From the NCBI GenBank assembly GCA_046155605.1, contig JBJXFQ010000134.1, positions 1 through 46,080 of the forward strand: a DNA stretch of 46,080 nt. Reading direction: 5' to 3'. Under the pieces are notes generated by a model. That model did not search any database, was not told where the DNA came from, and was given only the letters and a program-made list of their open reading frames with translations. A program made the position numbers and the translations under genes. This stretch comes from JAEUIZ01 sp046155605 (GTDB lineage Bacteria; Planctomycetota; Phycisphaerae; Phycisphaerales; UBA1924). This document shows positions 16,489 through 23,786 of the stretch, one piece after another. Within the stretch, counting starts at the first letter, position 1. Each line of letters begins with the position of its first letter.

Positions 16489-17040
16489 CTACGCCAAAGA
16501 CCCCGCACCCGCCTCCAACTTGCGGCGCAGAACGGCTAGCACCTCTTCGGACGTGGCGCGACAGTCAAGGGTCCACTGCACCCAGGTCATCCCGCGAACC
16601 TGCTTGCCTAAAACGATTCCGTCTCGAATCGTGCGTGGCAACTTCTTGTTGGTCAGCAGTGGCGTGATGATATCCGTGAGCAGCGGCGTGCAAAGCCATG
16701 GTGTGGCAGGATTTGGGATCAAATACGCCCACGCCGAGGCTCTCGGCTCGGTATCGTCGGCGTGAAACTCGATCGTCCAGCCCCAGGGCACGCCGCGCCA
16801 CGTCAGGTGCTCCTCGAAGTGCTCCAGCGCGAGGATTGACTTGCGCATGAACTCGAACTCGCTCCGCTGGGGCCTTGGCATCGACGCGGCCAGCGCGCGC
16901 ACTTCCGGTGGTTGATAGCGATCTTGCCAAGCGGGTTTGGCGGGTTGACGCGGCATCCGAAGCGTGGCCACACAATCCGTCGCCTCGGGCACGACGGGAA
17001 ACAGGTTCAAGGTCAACCGATCCAGAACAGGATCGGACAA
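16489..17040 (-). CDS. Hypothetical protein
   Basis: The 183-aa product is soluble, without signal peptide or membrane segment. Visible features are a Trp/Glu-rich centre (LEHFEEHLTWRGVPWGWTIEFH) and a C-terminal half with PLLTNKKLPRTIRDGIVLG followed by MTWVQWTLDCRATSEEVLAV. I do not recognise a family. The start is TTG at 17040, the first in-frame start after the divergent response-regulator promoter region; a later ATG within LRMPRQPAKP would shorten it by about 28 residues. Codon use and G+C are like the neighbours, which supports a real gene. It lies 83 nt upstream of dacB on the same strand and could be co-transcribed with it. Confidence 0.55.
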   Translation of the reverse strand: MSDPVLDRLTLNLFPVVPEATDCVATLRMPRQPAKPAWQDRYQPPEVRALAASMPRPQRSEFEFMRKSILALEHFEEHLTWRGVPWGWTIEFHADDTEPRASAWAYLIPNPATPWLCTPLLTDIITPLLTNKKLPRTIRDGIVLGKQVRGMTWVQWTLDCRATSEEVLAVLRRKLEAGAGSLA

Positions 17041-17103
17041 TCACACGATTCGGACTTGATTCTTGGTCGGCGTTTGGGGCCAGTCCAGTCGCACAGAATC
17101 CGC

Positions 17104-17109
17104 TACCAT
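17104..17109 (+). promoter_or_regulatory. -10-like box TACCAT, leaderless start of the response regulator
   Basis: TACCAT ends 5 nt before the ATG at 17115 and there is no Shine-Dalgarno sequence. The same 74-nt gap must hold the promoter of the divergent hypothetical gene. Confidence 0.4.
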
Positions 17110-17114
17110 GCTGC

Positions 17115-17609
17115 ATGGCCACCGACCCAGTTGCAGGACCGATAACTTCCGAATCCGAGAGCGGCCCCATGGCGGGCGCGAGCATCCTGATCGTCGATGA
17201 CAACGAGCAGAACCGTGAGTTGATTGAGGCCTATCTCGAGGACCTTGGCTGCACGATTCGCACCGCGGGCGATGGCGTGGAGGCGCTGGCGTCGGTCGCT
17301 GCCACGCCACCCGATCTGGTGCTGCTTGATGTGATGATGCCGCGGATGAGCGGGTATCAGGCGTGCGCCAAACTCAAGGCGGGCGCCGCGACGAAGGACA
17401 TTCCGATCGTGATGCTGACGGCCCTGAACGAGGAGGGCGACGTGGCGCGGGCGGTGGAATCGGGGGCGGATGATTTCATGACCAAGCCCGTCAACAAACT
17501 GGAGTTGGTCACCCGCGTGCGATCCCTCCTCCGCGTCCGCGATCTGAAGAAGAAACTCGATCGGACGCTCGACCAGGTGCGCCGGCTCGGCGGTGCCGCG
17601 GAGGGTTGA
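17115..17609 (+). CDS. Single-domain response regulator (CheY-like)
   Basis: The 164-aa product is a receiver domain with little else. ASILIVDDNEQNRELIEAYL supplies the acidic pair, LVLLDVMMPRMSGYQ the phosphoacceptor Asp, IVMLTALNEEGD the conserved Thr, and DDFMTKPVNKLEL the conserved Lys-Pro. A short basic coiled extension (VRDLKKKLDRTLDQVRRLGG) follows. No output domain is present, so it probably acts by protein-protein contact in a phosphorelay, as do CheY or DivK. No histidine kinase is nearby. ATG at 17115 is preferred because of the -10-like TACCAT immediately before it; ATG at 17169 directly before the receiver domain is the alternative. It converges with pyrF, whose stop codon lies 6 nt beyond its end. 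Confidence 0.85.
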   Translation: MATDPVAGPITSESESGPMAGASILIVDDNEQNRELIEAYLEDLGCTIRTAGDGVEALASVAATPPDLVLLDVMMPRMSGYQACAKLKAGAATKDIPIVMLTALNEEGDVARAVESGADDFMTKPVNKLELVTRVRSLLRVRDLKKKLDRTLDQVRRLGGAAEG

Positions 17610-17615
17610 TGGCGG

Positions 17616-18482
17616 CTACGCACTGACGGCGTTGCGCACGTCCTCGGCGAGTTGCAGCGCCGCGCGGCGGACGGCGGGAACCCACTGACGTTGCGAATTG
17701 AGGCCTGAGGATTCGGGATAGATGACGGAGCGGCTGGCGGTGACGAGGACCCCGCCGCCGCAGTCGGCGCGGCCGTCGAGCATGGCGCGCACATCATCGG
17801 CCGTCCCGCCTTGTGCGCCGAAGCCGGGCACGAGGAAGAACTGTCGCGGCATGCGAGTGCGAAGAGCCGCGGCGTCAGCGGCCTTGGTCGCGCCCACGAC
17901 CACACCAACGTCGCTGTAGCCGAGGTTGCCCTGCGCGCGCGCGCCGAAGGCCGCGACCTGGTCGGCGATCAGTTCCGCCACGGATCGACCATCGGCGAGG
18001 CGCGCGGATTGCAGCGAGTCGCTCTCGGGGTTCGAGGTTCGGACGAGGACGAAGAGGCCGCGGCCGGGCCGGAGAAAGGCCGCGAGGGTCTCAACACCGA
18101 GGTACGGGCTGACGGTCATGGCGTCGAACCCGGCGTCCCACGCGGCGGCGGCGTAGTGCGCGGCGGAGATGCCGATGTCACCACGCTTGGCGTCGAGAAT
18201 GGTGACGAGCCCGGCGGCGTGTGCGGCGGCGGCGAGATCGTGGAGAACGGCGAGGCCCGAAGCGCCGTGACGCTCAAAGCACGCGGACTGGAACTTGATG
18301 GCGGGGAGGATGCCGGTGACGGCCTGGATGACGCCCATGCCGAAGGCACGGAAGCGATCGGCGGGCGAGGCACCGGTCGCGCCGGCGGGTAGGCGCTCGA
18401 GGACTGGATCGAGGCCGGCGCACGCGGGCGTGCCGCAGGCGCGGATGGCGGCGACGAGGCGATCGGAGAAGGCGGAAGTCAC
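17616..18482 (-). CDS. pyrF: Orotidine 5'-phosphate decarboxylase
   Basis: The 288-aa product catalyses the last step of UMP synthesis, decarboxylation of OMP. Key motifs are PACAGLDPVLERLP at the N-terminus, ILPAIKFQSACFERHG, and the catalytic LVTILDAKRGDIGISA with its Asp-Lys-x-x-Asp array. Later FFLVPGFGAQGGTADD matches the phosphate-binding end of the barrel. Length and the DAKRGDIG form fit the PyrF subfamily 2 of about 270-290 aa. The GTG start overlaps the stop of the upstream alpha/beta hydrolase gene by 4 nt (GTGA), so the two are translationally coupled, although I see no metabolic link between them. Confidence 0.92.
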   Translation of the reverse strand: MTSAFSDRLVAAIRACGTPACAGLDPVLERLPAGATGASPADRFRAFGMGVIQAVTGILPAIKFQSACFERHGASGLAVLHDLAAAAHAAGLVTILDAKRGDIGISAAHYAAAAWDAGFDAMTVSPYLGVETLAAFLRPGRGLFVLVRTSNPESDSLQSARLADGRSVAELIADQVAAFGARAQGNLGYSDVGVVVGATKAADAAALRTRMPRQFFLVPGFGAQGGTADDVRAMLDGRADCGGGVLVTASRSVIYPESSGLNSQRQWVPAVRRAALQLAEDVRNAVSA

Positions 18483-19735
18483 TTGGGAGTGTTGCCGGGT
18501 GCCGGATCGGATTTGGGCGCGTTGGGCTTGCCGGGCTTGGGCTCGGCACCGGGATCGGCAGGGGCGGGATCGGTGGTGCCGGGCTTGGGCGGCGTGACGC
18601 CGGGCGTGTCGGTGGTTGGCGCGGGGGCGGGCGGCACGACGGGAGCGGGTTCAGCGACGGGAGCCTGCTCGGCGGGCCGTGGCGGCTTGGGGGTGCCCTT
18701 CTTGCCTTCGACTTGTTTCTGGGCGAGGAACTGCTCGACGGCGCGATCGAGTTCGACGGGTGCCGACTCGGTCACGAACTCGAGCGTGTCCTCGAAATGG
18801 ACGAGCGTGAGTTGCGGGACAGAGGCCCATTCACGCTGCCACATGTCGTACAGGGCCTTCAGGTCCTCGGCGTAGGGCACATCGCCGATGGCGGCGATCG
18901 CGAGCACCGGCAGTTTGGTCGCGGGCATCTGCTCCGTGAGGTCCGCCGCGAGGTATTCGAGCATATAGCGCGAACTCGTCGCCTTCGGGACGGCGGCGGC
19001 CTTGGCGACGAGCGGGGCGGCTCGAGCGGGGTCGCCCACGCCCATCTGGATCCATTCCTTCTGCTGTGATTGCCATTCTGGTTCAGGGATGCCCTCGCAA
19101 CTCTGGGCGAACATGCCGTTGACGAACTCCTCGCGCTGCTGGCGTGTGACGGGCTGCTCAGCACCGCCGATGGGATAGGCGGGCCAGCCGTTGACGGCGA
19201 TGACGCAGCGGTACTTGTCCGGGGCGGCTGAGGCGACGCGGAGCGCGATGTGCGCACCGAGGGTCTGCCCCATGAGCACGGGCTTGTCGAGTTTCTTGTC
19301 CTCGACGAGTTTGGCGACGGCGCGCTCGGCGTTGGCGAGCCAGGCGCCATGCTGGTAGTTCTTGTCGGAAGGCGCGGCGGGCGCGGGCGGCGGCGCGGAA
19401 CTGCCGAAGCCGGGCAAGGTGACGGCGTACATCGTGTACTTGGCGGCGTTGCGCTCCATGAACGACTCGAAGGTGGTCCAATCGGAGACGAGGCCCGGGA
19501 TGAGGACGACGTGGATCGGGCCCGATCCGCGGACTTCGACGTGGGCTAGGGGCGTGAGTAGCGCGGGCTCGGCGGGTTTGGCTGCTTCCGCTGGTTTGGC
19601 CGGTTCGGCGGGCGTCACGGGCTGGGTTGCGGGCGGCTGCGAGGGGTCGCTGGCTGCCTGCGCAACGCAGAACGAGGCCGTGGCGAGCGCGGCCGAGGTG
19701 AGCGATGCGGCGATGAGGTGGAGCGGGATCGACAT
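18479..19735 (-). CDS. Exported alpha/beta-hydrolase-fold protein with degenerate active site and Pro-rich tail
   Basis: The 418-aa product has a signal peptide (PLHLIAASLTSAALATASFC then VAQA). An Ala/Pro/Glu linker leads into an alpha/beta-hydrolase fold: VHVVLIPGLVSDWTTFESF (oxyanion region), YAVTLPGFGSSAPPP, and the nucleophile elbow VLMGQTLGAHIAL. The elbow is G-Q-T-L-G, with Thr where the catalytic Ser is expected. Near the end, LTLVHFEDTLEFVTESAPVE aligns with the usual G-H-x-x-x-x-E-x-P segment but lacks the Gly-His pair. I infer a pseudoenzyme or an unusual Thr-dependent hydrolase. The last 90 residues are Pro/Ala/Lys-rich low complexity (PVVPPAPAPTTDTPGVTPPK), perhaps a wall-spanning linker. 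ATG at 19735 has GGGAG upstream. Its 3' end overlaps pyrF. Confidence 0.7.
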   Translation of the reverse strand: MSIPLHLIAASLTSAALATASFCVAQAASDPSQPPATQPVTPAEPAKPAEAAKPAEPALLTPLAHVEVRGSGPIHVVLIPGLVSDWTTFESFMERNAAKYTMYAVTLPGFGSSAPPPAPAAPSDKNYQHGAWLANAERAVAKLVEDKKLDKPVLMGQTLGAHIALRVASAAPDKYRCVIAVNGWPAYPIGGAEQPVTRQQREEFVNGMFAQSCEGIPEPEWQSQQKEWIQMGVGDPARAAPLVAKAAAVPKATSSRYMLEYLAADLTEQMPATKLPVLAIAAIGDVPYAEDLKALYDMWQREWASVPQLTLVHFEDTLEFVTESAPVELDRAVEQFLAQKQVEGKKGTPKPPRPAEQAPVAEPAPVVPPAPAPTTDTPGVTPPKPGTTDPAPADPGAEPKPGKPNAPKSDPAPGNTPK

Positions 19736-19791
19736 GGCAGAAAACTCCCAAGGTTCGTGGGGGGCGAGGGAAGGATATCGTGTCGGCGCGA

Positions 19792-20100
19792 ATGGATATG
19801 CCGCGGCACATCGATCTGGCGAAGGACAAAGGGCTGAGCATCGAATGGCCGGATGGGACGACGTCGTTCTATTCGATCGCGAACCTTCGGCGGCACTCGC
19901 CTTCGGCCGATGCGCGGGACCTGCGTGAGCGGCTTGCGAAAAACCCACTGACGGTGCTGCCGGCGAGCCGGGGGGAGGGGCCGCTGCGGGCGGTGGACGC
20001 GGAGTTGGTGGGGAACTATGCGATTCGGATCCGGTTTTCGGATGGTCACGCGACGGGGCTGTATTCGTGGGAATATCTGCGGAGCCTGAAGCCCGGGTGA
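19792..20100 (+). CDS. DUF971 (GBBH-like N-terminal domain) protein
   Basis: The 102-aa product fits the small DUF971 family. GLSIEWPDGTTSFYSIANLR and VGNYAIRIRFSDGHATGLYS followed by WEYLRSL are the two signature strands, each with W/F-x-DG. Family members often have Cys-x-Cys-x-x-Cys after the first LR; here the segment reads LRRHSPSADARD without cysteine, so a metal or Fe-S role is unlikely. The function of the domain is not established; it occurs alone or attached to Mrp/ApbC-type Fe-S carriers. The start could be ATG 19792, ATG 19798 or GTG 19780; a TATCGT box lies at 19776-19781. It is divergent from the hydrolase gene and 54 nt upstream of recG. Confidence 0.75.
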   Translation: MDMPRHIDLAKDKGLSIEWPDGTTSFYSIANLRRHSPSADARDLRERLAKNPLTVLPASRGEGPLRAVDAELVGNYAIRIRFSDGHATGLYSWEYLRSLKPG

Positions 20101-20154
20101 TGGGGCTTGGAGTCGGGATGAGCGGCCTGAATCGAGGCGTGCGGAGGCGCGAGG

Positions 20155-22323
20155 TTGGGATTGACGCTGTCGAGCCCGTTGTCGGAAGTGGTCGGGGCGG
20201 CGACGGCGCGCGCGCTCGAGGGCATGGGGCTCACGAACATCGGACGGCTGATCAACCACCTGCCGATGCGTCACGAGCGGCTCGAGGCGCAGGCACCGAT
20301 CGCGGAACTGGCGGCGGGGGCGAACGTCTCGGCGACGGGGCAGGTGACGGCGACGCGAGTGGTGATGCGGGGGCGCAAGCCGCGGTTTGAGGCGGTCTTG
20401 ATGGACAGCACGGGCCGACTGGATTTGACGTGGTTTCACGCGACGTACCTGCGCGACAAGGTGCAGGCTGGGATGCGGATGCGGGTGCAGGGGAAGGCGC
20501 GGCGGATGGGGCCGAACCTGCAGATCGTGAACGCGCAGTGGTGGGAACTTGGGCCGGAGGATGAGCCCGGACCCGCGAAGGCGCGGCTGAGGCCGGTGTA
20601 TCCGGCGATGGAGGGGCTGAGCACTCGGCAGATCGAGCGGGCGATGGGGCGGGTCTTACCGATCGGGTTGCCGCTGATCGAGGATCATCTGAGCGAGGCG
20701 TATCGGAGCGAGCGGTCGATGCCGAGCCTGGCGGAGGCGTATCGGCGGATGCACGAGCCGCGGACAGAGGAGGAGGTGGCGTCGGCGCGGCGTCGGCTGG
20801 CGTATGACGAGTTGCTGCTCATGCAACTGGGCGTGGCGCTCAGGCGGGCGCACCTGCGGCAGCGGCTGCGATCGCCGGCGCTCAAATGGTCGGAGGGGAT
20901 CGATCGGCAGATTCGCGAGCGACTGCCGTTTGAACTGACGGCAGGGCAAGAGGCGGTGGTGGGGGAGGTGGTGCGAGACTTGCGGCGAGAGACGCCGACG
21001 AATCGGCTGATTCAGGGGGATGTGGGTTCAGGAAAGACGGCGGTGGCGGCGTACGCGATGCTGGTCGCGGTGGCGTCGGAGCATCAGGCGGCGCTGATGG
21101 TGCCGACGGAGTTGCTGGCTGAGCAGCACTATCTTCGGCTGACGGAAATGCTGCGGGGAGCGCGCGTTCGGGTGGGCTTGCTCACGGGATCAACGCCGAC
21201 GGCGGAGCGGCGGCAGTTGCTCGCATCGATCGAGCGTGGCGAGACGGACATCGTGGTCGGGACGCACGCGCTGCTGACGGAAACGGTGCGGTTCCGTTCG
21301 CTGGCGGTGGTGGTGATCGATGAGCAGCATCGCTTCGGCGTGCATCAGCGGGCGACGCTGCGGGCGAAAGCGGCGGGGGGGGAGGATGTGACGCCGCATG
21401 TGTTGGTGATGACGGCGACGCCGATCCCTCGGACACTGGCGATCACGCTCTTTGGCGATCTGGATATCTCGACGATCAAGGGGATGCCGCCGGGGAGGCA
21501 GCCGGTGGCGACGCGAGTGGTTGGGCACGAGAAGCGCGGCGAGGTGTACGCGTGGGTGGCGAAGAAGGTGGCGGCTGGCGCACAGGCGTATGTGGTGGCA
21601 CCGGAGATTGGCCAGGAGCGCGCGCAGCCGATGCTTGGAGGTGGACTGGATCTCGGCGAGGATGGACCGACGGCGGAGGCGGCGGATGGAGAGCCGGCTG
21701 AGGCGGGATCGAGCCGGTCGGTGCTGTCGCTGGCGCGGGAGTTGGAGGATGGTCCGCTGGGCGGGGTGAAAGTCGAAGCGATGCACGGCAGGCTGAAGGC
21801 GGAGACTCGTGACGGGATCATGCGGCGGTTTCGCGAGGGCCGGGTGAGCGTGCTGGTGGCGACGACTGTGATCGAGGTGGGGGTGGATGTGCCGAACGCG
21901 ACGATCATGGTGGTGGAGGGCGCGGACCGATTCGGCTTGGCGCAGTTGCATCAGTTGAGGGGGCGTGTCGGCCGCGGTACGGGCAAGTCGGTGTGCGTGC
22001 TGATCGCGTCTGAGGGGCAGGCGACGCCGGAGGGGATGGAGCGGCTCAAGGCCGTCGCGGCAACGACGGACGGCTTTGCGATCGCGGAGAAGGATCTGGA
22101 GATTCGCGGGCCTGGGGCGGTGTTTGGGGAGCGGCAGGCTGGGGCGGCACCGTTTCGCGTGGCGGACCTGGCACGAGACCTTGACCTGGTGCGGATGGCG
22201 CAGCGCGACGCGCGAGCGTGGGTGGAGCGATCCCCCGGGCTTGGGGGGGTTGAAGATTCGCTGGCGCGGCGGCGGATGATGAAGGCGCACGGCAAGTGGC
22301 TGGGGCTCGGGGACGTGGGGTAG
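20155..22323 (+). CDS. recG: ATP-dependent DNA helicase RecG
   Basis: The 722-aa product remodels stalled replication forks and Holliday junctions. The N-terminal wedge/OB domain is seen in LPMRHERLEAQAPIAEL and LTWFHATYLRDKVQAGMRM. Helicase motifs follow: LTAGQEAVVGEV (Q-like), GDVGSGKTAVAAYAM (Walker A, near residue 287), VVIDEQHRFGV (DEQH, near 389), VMTATPIPRTLAI, and motif VI region LHQLRGRVGRG (near 600). The C-terminal DLEIRGPGAVFGERQAGA is the TRG-type segment typical of RecG. Length is slightly above the usual 690 aa because of an Ala/Glu-rich insertion at about 505-525. No ATG is available near the start; TTG at 20155 or 20161 is used. It lies 54 nt after the DUF971 gene on the same strand. 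Confidence 0.95.
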   Translation: MGLTLSSPLSEVVGAATARALEGMGLTNIGRLINHLPMRHERLEAQAPIAELAAGANVSATGQVTATRVVMRGRKPRFEAVLMDSTGRLDLTWFHATYLRDKVQAGMRMRVQGKARRMGPNLQIVNAQWWELGPEDEPGPAKARLRPVYPAMEGLSTRQIERAMGRVLPIGLPLIEDHLSEAYRSERSMPSLAEAYRRMHEPRTEEEVASARRRLAYDELLLMQLGVALRRAHLRQRLRSPALKWSEGIDRQIRERLPFELTAGQEAVVGEVVRDLRRETPTNRLIQGDVGSGKTAVAAYAMLVAVASEHQAALMVPTELLAEQHYLRLTEMLRGARVRVGLLTGSTPTAERRQLLASIERGETDIVVGTHALLTETVRFRSLAVVVIDEQHRFGVHQRATLRAKAAGGEDVTPHVLVMTATPIPRTLAITLFGDLDISTIKGMPPGRQPVATRVVGHEKRGEVYAWVAKKVAAGAQAYVVAPEIGQERAQPMLGGGLDLGEDGPTAEAADGEPAEAGSSRSVLSLARELEDGPLGGVKVEAMHGRLKAETRDGIMRRFREGRVSVLVATTVIEVGVDVPNATIMVVEGADRFGLAQLHQLRGRVGRGTGKSVCVLIASEGQATPEGMERLKAVAATTDGFAIAEKDLEIRGPGAVFGERQAGAAPFRVADLARDLDLVRMAQRDARAWVERSPGLGGVEDSLARRRMMKAHGKWLGLGDVG

Positions 22324-22352
22324 AGCGGCCGCGGCGAGCGAGCAAGGCGTGG

Positions 22353-22358
22353 TATGCT
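22353..22358 (+). promoter_or_regulatory. -10-like box TATGCT, leaderless start of the HTH gene
   Basis: TATGCT ends 6 nt before a GTG at 22365 that is in frame with the HTH protein. No Shine-Dalgarno sequence is present. Confidence 0.4.
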
Positions 22359-22364
22359 GTCTGT

Positions 22365-22829
22365 GTGGAAGAAAGCGCGCTACACGACCGAATGCGAGCG
22401 GCGGTGGGCCAGCGGACTCACCGACACATTGCGGAACTGACGGGGACGAACCACGAGACGGCTCGGCGGTATCTGTCGGGGCAGGCACCGAGCGTGGAGT
22501 TCTTGTCGGCGTTGTGCCGGGCGCTGGGCCTGAGCGCCGAGTGGCTGCTGTCTGGCCGCGGGCCGATGAAGGCGGCGGAGGTTCGGCATCACACGCTGAA
22601 CGAGTCTGGGGCGGCCGATTTGCTGGCGGCACTCTCGCGGTCGGTGGAGCGGCTTTTGGATCGGGTGGATCGGCTGGAGATGTTTGTGCAGACGCTGGAG
22701 ACGCGGCTCCGCGCGAGGCCCACGGGCGAGGCGAATCATGAGCGACCAGAGATCACCACCAGGCTCTCCGCACGGGCAATCAGCATCGCCCACGCCATCC
22801 CCGAACGACCACCTGCGGATGCTGGTTGA
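22365..22829 (+). CDS. Helix-turn-helix regulator with coiled-coil segment
   Basis: The 154-aa product has an N-terminal Cro/C1-type helix-turn-helix: RTHRHIAELTGTNHETARRY followed by LSGQAPSVEFLSALCRALGL and SAEWLLSGRGPM, the last being a frequent ending of phage-repressor-type HTH domains. After a linker, ADLLAALSRSVERLLDRVDR and LEMFVQTLETRLR form an amphipathic, probably dimerising helix. GTG at 22365 is chosen because it follows a -10-like TATGCT at leaderless spacing. The last 92 nt overlap the next gene if that gene starts at its first ATG. Cytoplasmic DNA binding is inferred; no operator was identified. Confidence 0.65.
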   Translation: MEESALHDRMRAAVGQRTHRHIAELTGTNHETARRYLSGQAPSVEFLSALCRALGLSAEWLLSGRGPMKAAEVRHHTLNESGAADLLAALSRSVERLLDRVDRLEMFVQTLETRLRARPTGEANHERPEITTRLSARAISIAHAIPERPPADAG

Positions 22830-23235
22830 GTTGCTGCGGGCCGGCGGGACGGACCTCGGTCGTCGGTGGCTCGCGGTCTTGCTGATGGCACCGCCGGAGG
22901 AACGCGAAGGGATCGTGGCTGAGGCGGAGCGGCGAGCGATCGCGGCGTATGCGGCGGACGAGCAGGTTGTTTCCGCGTCAGAGGCGGCAGCGCTGCTCGA
23001 GCCGGCCACGGAGCCAGCGCCCGGCGCGGAGCCGCTGAGGTTTTTGGTTCGGCATGAGCCGCAGCAGCGCGAGGGGTATGTGGAACATGTCGAGGTGGAA
23101 TACAAAGTGAGGCCGCAGGCGAAGCCGGTGCGTCTGGGGAAATCAGTGCGTGCGGATAAGGCCGCGGAAGTGGCGAAGGAGCGGCAGGCACCGGAGGGGC
23201 ACAAGACGGGTCGAAGAAAGAGCCGGCGGGCGTAG
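22738..23235 (+). CDS. Hypothetical protein overlapping the HTH gene
   Basis: The product is 165 aa from ATG 22738 or 138 aa from ATG 22819. The core LRMLVELLRAGGTDLGRRWL plus VLLMAPPEEREGIVAEAERR and AIAAYAADEQ is helical, followed by an acidic/Pro-rich linker, a short strand segment (VEHVEVEYKVRPQ) and a very basic end (GHKTGRRKSRRA). I do not recognise a family. The first 27 residues from 22738 are Ser/Pro/Gly-rich and lie inside the HTH gene's 3' end in another frame, so the shorter form is possible. Close packing suggests that this protein and the HTH regulator are made together and may interact; the basic tail could bind nucleic acid. Confidence 0.5.
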   Translation: MSDQRSPPGSPHGQSASPTPSPNDHLRMLVELLRAGGTDLGRRWLAVLLMAPPEEREGIVAEAERRAIAAYAADEQVVSASEAAALLEPATEPAPGAEPLRFLVRHEPQQREGYVEHVEVEYKVRPQAKPVRLGKSVRADKAAEVAKERQAPEGHKTGRRKSRRA

Positions 23236-23249
23236 GGGGATCGCGGCGC

Positions 23250-23255
23250 TAGGAT
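23250..23255 (+). promoter_or_regulatory. -10-like box TAGGAT of tRNA-Arg
   Basis: TAGGAT ends 7 nt before the first base of the mature tRNA, which places transcription initiation at or just before the 5' end of the tRNA. Confidence 0.4.
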
Positions 23256-23262
23256 TTTGCGA

Positions 23263-23336
23263 GCCCCCGTAGCTCAGTTGGACAGAGCAACGGATTTCTA
23301 ATCCGTTGGTCGCTGGTTCGAGTCCAGCCGGGGGCG
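23263..23336 (+). tRNA. tRNA-Arg(TCT)
   Basis: A 74-nt cloverleaf is complete. The acceptor stem is GCCCCCG with CGGGGGC; the D arm has GCTC/GAGC; the anticodon arm ACGGA/TCCGT encloses the loop TTTCTAA with anticodon TCT; the T arm is GCTGG/CCAGC with TTCGAGT. It decodes AGA/AGG. The 3' CCA is not encoded, as the sequence continues with TTT, so it must be added by tRNA nucleotidyltransferase. Confidence 0.96.
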
Positions 23337-23786
23337 TTTGAGTGCGGCCTGCCGGGCGGTATGACGGTTCAAGCCAATCGGGACGCGAAGTCCAGCCGGC
23401 GAGGCGCGCGCGAGATGAGCCACGCGATGAGCGTGGTTGGCGAGAGTTACGGCGCAGCGGACGATCCCCCCGCACCCCCGCAGCAGGTGAGCGGGGCTCG
23501 ATCGCTTGTTGTGATGGGATTGCTTCTTGCCGCAGGTCAGCACGGCGAAGCCCGAGAACAAGCGCAGTCGCGATTGGAGCGAGAGGGGTTGCGATTGTGG
23601 GGTCAACTATCGGCTGGTCGTGGCCGTGTGTGCGCTCTTCGTATCGGAGGCATGGATTTCGGTCGGTGATCGGGATTTCTTAGGTTGGAAGAGTGAGTTT
23701 AGGGCGAGTCTGGCGAGGTCGTAGGGCATTTAGGTAGGATGGGAGCATCTCACGAGTGGGCCGTGACCCAGTTGAAGGAGAACGCG
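23337..23786 (+). other. Intergenic region downstream of tRNA-Arg, 450 nt
   Basis: No gene is supported. Open frames on both strands are Arg-rich and conflict with one another. A short stem CCACGC/GCGTGG occurs near 23421-23436. Close to the right end, TAGGAT at about 23734-23739 is a possible -10 for the membrane protein gene, which has its own AAGGAG ribosome-binding site. I looked for a direct repeat of the tRNA 3' end, which would indicate an integrated element, and saw none in this stretch. Confidence 0.5.

Noticed and set aside
22365..23235. Toxin-antitoxin module call
   Set aside because: The HTH protein fits an antitoxin or repressor, but the second protein shows no toxin motif, so only a neutral description is given.
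23361..23669. 102-codon open frame after tRNA-Arg
   Set aside because: No recognisable domain, weak start, and an equally open frame on the other strand; not distinguishable from chance in this base composition.
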